From: Polynucleobacter nymphae
GTDB lineage: Bacteria > Pseudomonadota > Gammaproteobacteria > Burkholderiales > Burkholderiaceae
Reading direction: 5' to 3'
NCBI RefSeq assembly: GCF_018882155.1
Contig: NZ_JACVPA010000001.1
Coordinates: 124,001-188,000, forward strand
Length of the DNA stretch: 64,000 nucleotides
Under the pieces are notes generated by a model. It searched no databases and was not told where the DNA came from. It saw only the letters and a list, made by a program, of their open reading frames with translations. Every line of letters begins with the position of its first letter. Within the stretch, counting starts at the first letter, position 1. Below, one piece after another: positions 6,952-15,344 of this stretch. The position numbers and the translations under genes are program-made.

Positions 6952-8205
6952 TTAAGTTTTGCGTGACAAGTTAATGGATTCAATTTTGCTCTTTAAAGAA
7001 GCGTGATCGTTGGCTAGGCGATGAAAGTCGTGTATATCTAAAGCCATTAAACGCGTGGCACTAATCGTTTTGACTGAAGCGTTACGTTTGCGATTCTCTA
7101 ATAATCCAGCCTCACCAAATACATCTCCTTTTCTCAAGATAATGGGCGAGGGCGGTCTAGGATAAATTTGCACTTCAACCGCACCATCGGCAATAAAATA
7201 AATCGCATTAGGTGATGAATTTTTCTTAAAAACAATGGTGTTTTTTGGCAGAACGATTGATCTTAAGTGACGCGTAATATCAGCTATACAACTGCTATCG
7301 AGGTCATGGAATAATTCCAAATTGGAGATAATTTCCCAATTATAAATTTGTTCGCGATATCTTAATTCTTCAGCAAATCCACTGGCCAAAATACCTGCAG
7401 GGATTGCCAACATAGCAATGCCACCTAACATGGCTACTCCGCCTAATATTCGCCCGATTGAGGTTACGGGGATGATGTCACCATAGCCAGTCGTAGTCAT
7501 GGTGACGATACCCCACCATAAAGCTGTAGGAATATTTTTGAAAGCTTCGGGTTGCGCATTACGTTCTGCCAAATACAGAGCAGTAGACAAAATAACGACT
7601 AATAATCCTAGACAGAGTAATGAGGCAGTCAGGATTTGCCGCTCTTTTTTCACTACGGCGCCAACAATTTCAATTCCAGGGATATAGCGACTTAATTTAA
7701 ATAAACCCAAAACAACTACATAATTTGGCCAGGAATTGGGGTCCACGCTGGTGATGTTGTAAAGAATGCTGAGGATGACCAAAAGATCAATAATCCCCAG
7801 GAGTGAGATTACATAATGGAAGCGATAGTGGTGATCAGTTTCATGCTCTCTGACATCGTCACTTTCTTCTGCTAAGTCACTGCAACTTTCTGGAGCAGAC
7901 CAAAGTCGTCCAAGGTATTCAATAGTAAAAATGGATAACAATATGATGAGGAGAATTTTTTCAAGGCTAGGAATACCGGTTAATTCCCAAAGTTGACTTT
8001 CTAAAATTCGAACGATGGCCATTGAGAGAATGGCCACAGTAAGGATGCGCGCAATTAATTTACTGAGCTTTCCGTATTGGTTGGCAATCCGTACAGCAAA
8101 ACTATAGTTACTGTCGTACGCCGGTAGGGTGTTATTGAGGGCGTAATAGGTAATCTGACGCGGAGTAAGTCGGATTGGCGGGGGTTGGCTAATAGAGATG
8201 TTCAT
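6952..8205 (-). CDS. Six-TM potassium channel with cyclic-nucleotide-binding domain
   Basis: This is a 417-residue voltage-gated-type channel. TM segments lie near residues 50-70, 83-102, 132-155, 162-182, 190-212 and 245-270. The selectivity filter TTTGYGD is at about residues 236-242. The S4-like segment (LFKLSRYIPGIEIVGAVVKK) has few positive charges, as in MloK1-type weakly voltage-sensitive channels. The C-terminal cNMP fold (about 295-410) includes IYFIADGAVEVQI and KGDVFGEAGLLENRKRNASV; the FGEAGLL phosphate-binding cassette is intact. The likely role is K+ flux controlled by cAMP, c-di-nucleotide or a related ligand. The charged, His-rich loop EHETDHH near residue 125 is unusual. Confidence 0.88.
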   Translation of the reverse strand: MNISISQPPPIRLTPRQITYYALNNTLPAYDSNYSFAVRIANQYGKLSKLIARILTVAILSMAIVRILESQLWELTGIPSLEKILLIILLSIFTIEYLGRLWSAPESCSDLAEESDDVREHETDHHYRFHYVISLLGIIDLLVILSILYNITSVDPNSWPNYVVVLGLFKLSRYIPGIEIVGAVVKKERQILTASLLCLGLLVVILSTALYLAERNAQPEAFKNIPTALWWGIVTMTTTGYGDIIPVTSIGRILGGVAMLGGIAMLAIPAGILASGFAEELRYREQIYNWEIISNLELFHDLDSSCIADITRHLRSIVLPKNTIVFKKNSSPNAIYFIADGAVEVQIYPRPPSPIILRKGDVFGEAGLLENRKRNASVKTISATRLMALDIHDFHRLANDHASLKSKIESINLSRKT

Positions 8206-8468
8206 AAGCTTGTATCGATCAATCGAATCATTTTAGCGATAAATCCATGAGATTAAGCTAAAAAATCCGGTTTTATTGCAGTGCATCGACCTAACTTGCT
8301 TACCTGAGGAAGTGCGCCTTGTTATATCCCAAGACCTATGTAGAATAGGCCTAACATCTCTCCGAGCTGACTTAGCCTCCCGTTAAGACTACCGCCCCAG
8401 ATTTCGAACATAGTCGAATCAGGGGGTCTAGATGAAATCTATAGAAATTAGCAAAACTCCAGCTTGCT

Positions 8469-9344
8469 GTGACAGCTAGATTCTGTGGCGTTGTTCTTGC
8501 TTATTTTTTAGTAGTTTTTTTTGTAACCATGCCACTTTCAGCATGGAGCGAAGAGCAAAGCAATGCAGAAGCAAGCAATCAAAGTGCGGCAAATATTGCG
8601 TATGAGCTAACTAATCCATTATCTAATTTGCAATTGATTGATGTGCAGTGGAATCATAATGGTGGGTTGGGAACCAATCAAGCTGGGACAAATCAAACCT
8701 TACAAATTGCCCCAAAAATTAAAGTGGATGTTTCTGAGAATTGGAAAACTCTGACTCGCGTTTATTTCAATTCATCTAGGCTTCAAAATGTTAATGGTTT
8801 AAATAGCTCAGGTCTGGGTCCTACACAGATTGAGACCATATTTACACCAAAATCCGATCAGCAAACAATATATGGACTAGGCCCTTACTTTCAGATTCCT
8901 GGAGGGCAAAGTGGAGACTTTGGAAGTGCTCAATGGGGCGGTGGATTACGCGCAGTATTCATAACAATGCCTAAGCCTTGGACGATTGGTGTCTTCATTC
9001 ATCAATCTTGGAATATGGGCGGCTCTGCAGGAGCAGGCACTCTTCAAAGTCCAGGCACCGGAACAACGAATACCTTTTCTGCTTGGCCTACTATTGCTTA
9101 CACTACTTCTGGTGCATGGATTTATACATTAGATAGTGAGTCAACCTATAACTACGATGCCCGTAGAACCTATAACCCGGTTAATGCCACCATTGGTAAA
9201 GTAGTCCTCATTGATAATTCACCAGTGGACTTTACACTCGGACTTCGTTACAACGTCAGCGGTTATACGACAACATTACAGTATCCTGGCACACCTCGGG
9301 GTTGGGGTACGAGGGCTCAAATTACGTTTCTCATGGGGCATTAA
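8469..9344 (+). CDS. Outer-membrane beta-barrel-like protein of unknown role
   Basis: The 291-residue product has a hydrophobic leader (CGVVLAYFLVVFFV, probable cleavage after LSAWS) and a mature part made of Gly/Asn/Thr-rich, strand-like segments. Patterns such as YGLGPYFQIPGG, WTIGVFIHQSWNMGG and a C-terminal ITFLMGH resemble the MetA/phenol-degradation or neuromedin-U-like outer-membrane transporter families. I assign only the general class. The start is GTG at 8469; no clear ribosome site precedes it, but later starts would remove the signal peptide. The 263-base gap before it, against the divergent K+ channel gene, should hold both promoters. Confidence 0.65.
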   Translation: MTARFCGVVLAYFLVVFFVTMPLSAWSEEQSNAEASNQSAANIAYELTNPLSNLQLIDVQWNHNGGLGTNQAGTNQTLQIAPKIKVDVSENWKTLTRVYFNSSRLQNVNGLNSSGLGPTQIETIFTPKSDQQTIYGLGPYFQIPGGQSGDFGSAQWGGGLRAVFITMPKPWTIGVFIHQSWNMGGSAGAGTLQSPGTGTTNTFSAWPTIAYTTSGAWIYTLDSESTYNYDARRTYNPVNATIGKVVLIDNSPVDFTLGLRYNVSGYTTTLQYPGTPRGWGTRAQITFLMGH

Positions 9345-9495
9345 GTTTATAGTCCTGCTAGTTGAGCCAAAGGCTCAACTAAAGGCTTGCAACTATTTAG
9401 ATTATTCATAAGGGTTTACCCCTTTTGTAGAATATTTAGTGTGCTGTATAAATTAAAATCAACTGAATATAACTAAAAAAGTATTGGAGTCAGAT

Positions 9496-10341
9496 GTGAG
9501 TTCGTCAACTATAGAGGTGAGGCCATTAACAGGCGCACTTGGTGCTGAACTTTTAGGCCCGGATTTGGCAAAAGACCTTTCTCCAGAATTGATCCAGGAA
9601 ATCCGTAATAACCTTCTTCAATACGGAGTTATCTTTTTTCGTGATCAAGATTTAACCCCAGAACAGCACTTAAATTTCTCTAAAATGTTTGGGCCTTTAG
9701 TCATTAATCCTGTCTACGGAAGTGTGGATGGGTATCCTGAAATCATGCCTGTAATTAAGGATGTAAAGGATACTTACAATATTGGCGATACATGGCATAG
9801 TGATATGACTTACATGCCTGAACCCCCCTTAGGCTCTATTTTGTATGCGAAAGAGGTTCCAAAGGTTGGTGGAGATACTCTTTGGACCAATATGCAGATG
9901 GCCTATGAATTTCTTCCGGAGCCACTAAAAAATTCCTTAAATGGTTTAAATGCCATCCATTCAGATGCCTTTTTGACCGCGCGCACTGAAGAGCGGAATG
10001 CTGGGCGGTCCACGAAGTTAGTGGTGGATCCTAATCGTCCAGAACTTCGTGCTCTGCATCCAGTAGTTAGGACTCATGATGAGACTGGAAAAAAAGCTTT
10101 ATATGTGAACTATCCATTCACTTATTCTTTCGAGGGAATGAGTAGGGAAGAAAGTCTTCCATTGCTTAATCAGTTATATGCCCACTCATCTAAACCTGAA
10201 TTTTCTTGTAGATTTAGATGGCAAAAAGGCTCAATTGCTTTTTGGGATAATCGCTGCACCATGCATTATGCGTGCAATGATTATCAGGGCCATAGACGTG
10301 TCATGAATCGAATCACGATTGCTGGTCCAAAGCCTCAATAA
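9496..10341 (+). CDS. TauD/TfdA-family Fe(II)/2-oxoglutarate dioxygenase
   Basis: This enzyme hydroxylates a small substrate, using 2-oxoglutarate and oxygen and giving succinate and CO2. The iron ligands are visible: His101 and Asp103 (WHSD) and His257 (RCTMHYA); the Arg of HRRVMNR near the C-terminus should bind 2-oxoglutarate. I prefer GTG at 9496 to the TTG at 9484, because GGAG at 9486-9489 then has a normal 6-base spacing. The gene is translationally coupled to the SDR that follows (TAATG overlap) and heads a four-gene set with a Bug binding protein and a second SDR. TauD-family members act on taurine, 2,4-D, sulfonates, carnitine-like compounds and others; the substrate is not predictable here. 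Confidence 0.85.
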   Translation: MSSSTIEVRPLTGALGAELLGPDLAKDLSPELIQEIRNNLLQYGVIFFRDQDLTPEQHLNFSKMFGPLVINPVYGSVDGYPEIMPVIKDVKDTYNIGDTWHSDMTYMPEPPLGSILYAKEVPKVGGDTLWTNMQMAYEFLPEPLKNSLNGLNAIHSDAFLTARTEERNAGRSTKLVVDPNRPELRALHPVVRTHDETGKKALYVNYPFTYSFEGMSREESLPLLNQLYAHSSKPEFSCRFRWQKGSIAFWDNRCTMHYACNDYQGHRRVMNRITIAGPKPQ

Positions 10342-11063
10342 TGGAACAAAGTACATATGCCTTGGTTACAGGGGCAAGCAAAGGAATTGGTAGGGCAATT
10401 TCTGATTTACTGATTGAAGAAGGACAATCAGTAATAGGGATCGCTCGCAATCCAGATCCTACCTTCAAGGGAAAATTATTTTTAGCGGATCTTTCGGATG
10501 CCGCCTCTAGAAAGCAATTATTCAAAGAGATTGCTACATCCTTTCCGATTGATCGATTAGTCAATAACATTGGGTTCAATCAACTCCAGGGATTATCTGA
10601 GATTACTGCCCAAAATTACCAAAAGATCATTGATCTAAATTTAACCCTGGCTCTGGAGTTGACCCAGGCAGTGTTGCCCTCCATGCTGGCTTTGGGTGAA
10701 GGCAGAATAGTTAATATCGCTAGTAGATCAATGCTTGGTAGAAAAAATAGTAGTGTTTATGCTGCTGCTAAAGCAGGCCTAGTGGGCTTCACAAAATCTT
10801 GGGCGCTTGAGCTCGCTCCCTCATCCATCACCGTCAATTGCGTTGCTCCAGGGCCGATTGCTACAGAGATGTTTGATCGAAATAATCCAACGGGGTCTCC
10901 TGGAAGAAAGTCAATGATGGATTCTATTCCTATGAATCGCCTCGGAGATCCACGCGAGGTAGCTGCTGCAGTCTCTTACTTTCTATCAAAGGGTGCATCA
11001 TTTACAACCGGTCAAACGATTTTTGTTTGTGGTGGCGCTAGTATTTCCCAGCAACATTTTTAA
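10341..11063 (+). CDS. SDR-family oxidoreductase
   Basis: This is a 240-residue NAD(P)-dependent short-chain dehydrogenase/reductase with Rossmann motif TGASKGIG near residue 12, NNIG in place of the usual NNAG, catalytic Ser in NIASRS and the YAAAK pair near residue 150. It overlaps the dioxygenase stop by one base. It closely resembles the SDR at 22508 (shared SFTTGQT-FVCGG C-terminus and APGPIATE segment), and both sit next to a Bug binding protein. It probably oxidises or reduces a product of the dioxygenase step. Confidence 0.85.
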   Translation: MEQSTYALVTGASKGIGRAISDLLIEEGQSVIGIARNPDPTFKGKLFLADLSDAASRKQLFKEIATSFPIDRLVNNIGFNQLQGLSEITAQNYQKIIDLNLTLALELTQAVLPSMLALGEGRIVNIASRSMLGRKNSSVYAAAKAGLVGFTKSWALELAPSSITVNCVAPGPIATEMFDRNNPTGSPGRKSMMDSIPMNRLGDPREVAAAVSYFLSKGASFTTGQTIFVCGGASISQQHF

Positions 11064-11081
11064 AAAGGAGCTGAGGGTTTT

Positions 11082-12068
11082 ATGAGAGTGAATAAGAATA
11101 ACTTTTTCAGTATTGTTATTGGATTAATGGCAGTGTTATTTTGTAGCGCGGCCATTTCCCAGGTGAACTATCCTGTTCGTCCAATTAAGCTAATTGTTGG
11201 TTATGCGCCTGGCGGTACAACGGATATTATTGCCAGAATATTCGCTGAGCGATTTACAGTCTCAATGGGTCAACCTGTTTATGTTGAAAATATCCCAGGT
11301 GCTGGAGGCAATCTTGGTGCTGCAGCTGTGGCAAGAGCAGCCCCAGATGGGTACACACTTCAATTGGGAACGATGGGTAATATGACCATTAATCCATCGG
11401 TATATAAAAATATGCCGATAGATACCCTCAAGGCATTTCAGCCTATCTCCAATATTGCTACCGTTCCAAATATTGTCGTGGTCAATCCAAGCGTTCCCGT
11501 CAAAAATATTAAAGAATTTGTTGATTGGGCAAAGGCTAGGCCAGGTCAAGTCTTTTTTGCCTCATCAGGAAATGGTAATGCTCCTCACATGACCGGAGAA
11601 TTATTTAACCTAGCTGCAGGTTTAGAAATGATTCATGTGCCATATAAGGGTAGTGGCCCAGCTTTGGTTGATTTAATGGCGGGCCAAGGTGTACAAGTGA
11701 TGTTTGACAATATACCTTCAGCAATCAATTTTGTTAGAGGCGGCAAATTAAAGGCGCTGGCTGTAACTGGCGCCAATCGAGTTGCAACTGAACCCAATCT
11801 ACCAACTATTAAGGAATCAGGCTATCCTGATTTTGTTGTTGAAACTTGGTTTGGATTATTTGCCCCTGCCGGAACCCCTAGGCCGATTGTTGATAAATTA
11901 AATGCTGAAATTTTGGCAGCATTAAAGAGTCCTGATATACAGAATCGACTCAAAGATTTAGGAACTCAGCCATCCTGGACAAGCCCAGAGGATTACCAGA
12001 AGCTACTTGAATCTGACTATAAGAAATGGGCAGATGTGGCCAAAAAAGCCAAGATTGAAGCGCAATAG
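11082..12068 (+). CDS. Bug/TctC-family periplasmic solute-binding protein
   Basis: The 328-residue protein has a signal peptide (cleavage near residue 27) and the family hallmark YPVRPIKLIVGYAPGGTTDIIARI. The APGGTTD loop binds the carboxylate of the ligand in Bug structures, and a second motif (VPYKGSGPALVDLMAGQ) is also present. Bug proteins feed tripartite tricarboxylate transporters or act as sensors. No TctA or TctB membrane partner is in the window, so it is an orphan binding protein. It lies 18 bases after an SDR and 10 bases before another, in the same transcript, which suggests its ligand is the substrate of this cluster. Confidence 0.9.
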   Translation: MRVNKNNFFSIVIGLMAVLFCSAAISQVNYPVRPIKLIVGYAPGGTTDIIARIFAERFTVSMGQPVYVENIPGAGGNLGAAAVARAAPDGYTLQLGTMGNMTINPSVYKNMPIDTLKAFQPISNIATVPNIVVVNPSVPVKNIKEFVDWAKARPGQVFFASSGNGNAPHMTGELFNLAAGLEMIHVPYKGSGPALVDLMAGQGVQVMFDNIPSAINFVRGGKLKALAVTGANRVATEPNLPTIKESGYPDFVVETWFGLFAPAGTPRPIVDKLNAEILAALKSPDIQNRLKDLGTQPSWTSPEDYQKLLESDYKKWADVAKKAKIEAQ

Positions 12069-12078
12069 GAAAGTGACG

Positions 12079-12840
12079 ATGCCAATTCAAGGAAATAAAT
12101 TGGCTTTAGTAACTGGCGCAGCCCAGGGTATTGGATTCAGCATTAGCGTACGCTTGTTAGATATTGGCTACTCAGTCGCTATGCTTGATATCAATCCTGC
12201 TGTAGTTGAATCCGCGAAACTGTTGGCAAGTAAAAATGCCGACGTAAAAGGTTATGTATTAGATCTTAGTAATCTAAATTCAATCCGCTCTTTGGAAGCT
12301 CTGATGGGAGAGTCATTTAAGAACTTAAGCGTTCTTGTAAATAATGCAGGAATATCTCCCAAGCATCAGGGAAAGAAAAGGCAATTTATTGATATTCCTT
12401 TGGATGAATGGCAGCGTGTGATTGATATAAATTTGACTGCGAATTTCTTAATTACCCAAATTTGTCTTGTTCCCATGATGAGTCATCAGCATGGAAGAGT
12501 GATTAATATCACTAGTCAGGCAGCTAGAACACGCACGCCAATACCAGGGGCGCATTATGCAGCTTCAAAGGCTGGAATAGCGGGCTATACAAGAATATTG
12601 GCTGGTGAGGTTGCTCAATGTGGAATTACAGTTAATTGCATAGCTCCTGGCCGTATTAAGTCCAAAATGACAGAAGAAGTGGGGGGTTCTGTTAATACAG
12701 AATTGGCCAAGAGCATTCCTATGGGTAGACTTGGAAAGCCTCAAGATGTGGCAGCCGTCGTTGAGTTCTTAGTTTCAGATAATGCCTCCTATTTAACTGG
12801 CGTGACTATAGATGTCAATGGTGGAAACTTCATGCCATAA
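12079..12840 (+). CDS. SDR-family oxidoreductase (FabG-like)
   Basis: This is a 253-residue classical SDR: TGAAQGIG cofactor motif, NNAG, Ser in NITSQAA, YAASK catalytic pair and a C-terminal SYLTGVTIDVNGG. The open frame extends upstream into the Bug gene, but the ATG at 12079 follows AGGAAAG at a suitable distance, so I start there. Its C-terminus (TIDVNGGNFM) differs from the FVCGG type of the two related SDRs in the window, so it probably acts on a different step. It is the last gene of the dioxygenase cluster; no strong terminator follows in the 200-base gap. Confidence 0.85.
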   Translation: MPIQGNKLALVTGAAQGIGFSISVRLLDIGYSVAMLDINPAVVESAKLLASKNADVKGYVLDLSNLNSIRSLEALMGESFKNLSVLVNNAGISPKHQGKKRQFIDIPLDEWQRVIDINLTANFLITQICLVPMMSHQHGRVINITSQAARTRTPIPGAHYAASKAGIAGYTRILAGEVAQCGITVNCIAPGRIKSKMTEEVGGSVNTELAKSIPMGRLGKPQDVAAVVEFLVSDNASYLTGVTIDVNGGNFMP

Positions 12841-13042
12841 GGAGCGTAGATTACAAAGTCTATAAAACATGGCTATGGACTAAAGGAGGGTGTGAGTACC
12901 CATTATTTTGGGGCATTTGCGCATTAATGGTGGCCCTCAATATATGAACCTGACAATACTGATTTAGCCAGTTCAATAGCTTAGATACATCAAATATCGT
13001 TTGTAACGACATTAGTATGCAATATAAAAAGTTGGAGTTAGC

Positions 13043-13744
13043 ATGTATAAATTAATAGCCTTTGATGCCTATGGCACATTGTTTGATGTGTATTCCATGG
13101 GGCAATTGGCGCAAGAGCTGTTTCCTAGTCATGGCCAAGCAATGACTTTAATGTGGCGTGATCGCCAAATTGAATATACCCGCTTGGTAACAATGAGTGA
13201 TCCCAGTCCCAATGGAAGTAAACACTATCTACCATTTTGGGAGTTAACCATTCGCTCATTGCGTTATGTTTGTAAGCGGATGGAATTAGATCTCACCCCA
13301 GAATATGAGAGGCGACTAATGGATCAGTATGCCAAGCTCACTGGTTTTGAAGACAGTACAACAGTAGTCAAAACCCTTAAAGAAAAAGGTTTCTTTACCG
13401 CTATTTTATCTAACGGCAGCAGAGAGATGCTTGCTACTGTAGTAGAAAGCAATGGCTTAAAGCCTTATCTCGATAAAGTCGTGACGGTTGAAGATGTTCG
13501 CCTATTTAAAACTGCACCTCAAGCTTATGAGCTTTTGCTAAAAGCATTTCCTGTCAAGAAAGAAGAAATTCTGTTTGTATCTAGTAATGCTTGGGATGCT
13601 CTGGCAGCTAAGTGGTATGGATTTGATGTTTTTTGGGTCAATCGCCTTGGCCATCCATTTGAGGAGATTGGTGAAAAGCCTGACTATGAAGGTAATTCAC
13701 TAAGCAAAGTTTTGGAAGTTGTCTCTACAGCTTCTAAGGCCTAG
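13043..13744 (+). CDS. Haloacid dehalogenase, type II (HAD superfamily)
   Basis: This 233-residue protein matches L-2-haloacid dehalogenases: FDAYGTLFD with the nucleophilic Asp near residue 9, the Arg of WRDRQIEYTRL that binds the carboxylate, SNGS (motif 2 Ser/Asn), Lys in RLFKTAP and a C-terminal VSSNAWDALAAKWYGF with the conserved Asn and Asp. It hydrolyses 2-halo acids to 2-hydroxy acids. Ribosome site TTGGAG precedes the ATG. Its last codons (…ACAGCTTCTAAGGCC TAG) coincide with the start of a tRNA-Arg-like repeat fragment, so the natural C-terminus may have been replaced by element-derived sequence. Confidence 0.88.
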   Translation: MYKLIAFDAYGTLFDVYSMGQLAQELFPSHGQAMTLMWRDRQIEYTRLVTMSDPSPNGSKHYLPFWELTIRSLRYVCKRMELDLTPEYERRLMDQYAKLTGFEDSTTVVKTLKEKGFFTAILSNGSREMLATVVESNGLKPYLDKVVTVEDVRLFKTAPQAYELLLKAFPVKKEEILFVSSNAWDALAAKWYGFDVFWVNRLGHPFEEIGEKPDYEGNSLSKVLEVVSTASKA

Positions 13745-13775
13745 CCCATATATTGAAAGCGCGCTGGGCAGGCCT
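13731..13775 (+). repeat. Partial fourth copy of the tRNA-Arg-like repeat
   Basis: GCTTCTAAGGC at the start and GCGCTGGGCAGGCC at the end match the tRNA-like block of the 212-bp repeats, with the same spacing, while the T-arm region between is scrambled. It overlaps the last codons of the dehalogenase gene. It could be the far edge of an old insertion or only a degenerate dispersed copy. Confidence 0.45.
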
Positions 13776-13833
13776 AATGTCCTCAATATCCAGTTTTACG
13801 CCTCTCTTTTCAGCCAGGACCACCAATAAATAT

Positions 13834-13878
13834 AAAACCACCTTCGAGTAGTTTTAATTTGTCATTTAAACCGACAAA
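13834..13878 (+). terminator. Decayed terminator and adjoining dyad
   Basis: AAAACCACC-TTCG-AGTAGTTTT (13834-13855) is a mutated version of the perfect hairpin terminator at 16262. It is followed immediately by a TTTGTC/GACAAA dyad (13858-13878) whose core resembles the dyad opening the 212-bp repeats. It lies downstream of the dehalogenase gene. Two mismatches in the stem make its activity doubtful. Confidence 0.4.
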
Positions 13879-14014
13879 CAAGCAAAATTGAGCCTTATAT
13901 TGCATTGCGTTAAAGTTGGTGTTCAAGCTTTGGTATATATTGAAAGGTATGTAGAGCTTCTCAATAGTCCTTTATAACAAAGCTCAATCACGGCTAAAGA
14001 ACATAGGAAAAAGA

Positions 14015-15319
14015 ATGAATAATGCATTACACGCCTCAGCAAAAAAATACATGCTGAGATACGGCGGGGATGTATTCCCAAATCTTTTTAAAAGCGCCAA
14101 AGGCACTATCGTCATTGATGATACTGGTCGTGAAATATTGGATTTCACCTCTGGACAAATGTGCGCCACCATTGGCCATAATCATCCTGCAATAGTCAAT
14201 GCGGTGAACGAGGCTGGAAAAAAAGCATTTCACATGTTTAGTGGGATGATTCCTGAGGATGTCGCTAGACTGGCAGAAAAAGTGGCTACCGAATGGATGC
14301 CTCCTTCGCTTAGCAAGTCAATCTTTATCAATACCGGATCTGAAAGTAATGAAGTCGCTTTGCGTATTGCAAAAATGTATACGGGTGGCTATGAGGTGCT
14401 GGCGGTAGGGGGGTCTTGGCATGGTGTCACTGGCACTGCAAGCTCAGTTTCATTTGCTAGCGACCGCAAAGGCTATGGGGTCCCGCCTCCTGGCGTTTTC
14501 ATCTTGCCAGAGCCCAATATGTACCGACCCTATATTCCAGAGCTTCCACCAGAAGAGTCAGCTCTAAGGAGCTTGGAAATTGGATTAAAGATGTTCGATA
14601 TGGCTTCAACTGGAAGAGGGGCAGCTATTATTGTGGAGCCAGTGATCAGCGCTGGAGGTGTCTTAATACCACCAAAAAGCTATATGCAAGCGCTTCGAAA
14701 GGCAGCCGATGACCGCGGTATGTTATTAATCTTTGATGAAGCTCAAACAGCATTCGGGCGGATTGGTAAAAAAACAGGTTCAGAGTTATTTGGAATTATC
14801 CCCGACATCATGACCCTATCTAAAACAATGGGCGGTGGATTGCCATTGGCCGCAGTAGTGACAACTCCTGAGATTGAAGAGGATATCCACCAAAAAGGCT
14901 TTTCTTTTTATACCAGCCATGTATCAGATCCTTTGTTAGCAACGGTTGGGTTGGCAGTTTTGGATACCATCAAGAATGAGAAGCTCATTGAGAAGGCTAA
15001 TGTCACTGGGGCTTACTTAAGAAAACAACTTCTTCAGTTGCAAGAAAAGTATGAGTGCATTGGTGAGGTTAGGGGTGAAGGACTGCTATTAGGGGTTGAA
15101 CTGGTGCAGGATCGTCAATCAAGGTTAGCTCATCATCGATTAGGTGAGCTAACTACTAAAAAGTGCTTTGAGTTAGGTTTAAGCATGAATATTAGGAGAC
15201 GTCCTGAGCGTGGATCAGTTTGGAGGATTGCTCCTCCATTAACCGTATCAAATCAAGAGATTGATCAGGCGATAACTATATTAGATAGGGCTTTGGATGA
15301 GAGTCTCAAAGCGCTTTAA
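14015..15319 (+). CDS. 2,2-dialkylglycine decarboxylase (pyruvate), class III PLP enzyme
   Basis: This is a 434-residue class III aminotransferase-fold enzyme. It follows the Burkholderia cepacia dialkylglycine decarboxylase closely from end to end: LDFTSGQM, HMFSGM, SWHGVTG, DEAQTAFGRIG, SKTMGGGLPLA (PLP lysine), FYTSHVSDPL, GLSMNI and WRIAPPLTV. The enzyme decarboxylates 2,2-dialkylglycines such as 2-aminoisobutyrate and transfers the amino group to pyruvate, giving a ketone and alanine. The next gene, 25 bases downstream, encodes an amino-acid-type periplasmic binding protein, which fits uptake of the substrate. A separate promoter probably lies in the 270-base gap upstream. Confidence 0.88.
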   Translation: MNNALHASAKKYMLRYGGDVFPNLFKSAKGTIVIDDTGREILDFTSGQMCATIGHNHPAIVNAVNEAGKKAFHMFSGMIPEDVARLAEKVATEWMPPSLSKSIFINTGSESNEVALRIAKMYTGGYEVLAVGGSWHGVTGTASSVSFASDRKGYGVPPPGVFILPEPNMYRPYIPELPPEESALRSLEIGLKMFDMASTGRGAAIIVEPVISAGGVLIPPKSYMQALRKAADDRGMLLIFDEAQTAFGRIGKKTGSELFGIIPDIMTLSKTMGGGLPLAAVVTTPEIEEDIHQKGFSFYTSHVSDPLLATVGLAVLDTIKNEKLIEKANVTGAYLRKQLLQLQEKYECIGEVRGEGLLLGVELVQDRQSRLAHHRLGELTTKKCFELGLSMNIRRRPERGSVWRIAPPLTVSNQEIDQAITILDRALDESLKAL

Positions 15320-15344
15320 TAAACAAAAGAGAATAGGATAAAAC

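Noticed and set aside
9484..9495. TTG start for the dioxygenase
   Set aside because: The GGAG that overlaps it is well placed for the GTG at 9496.
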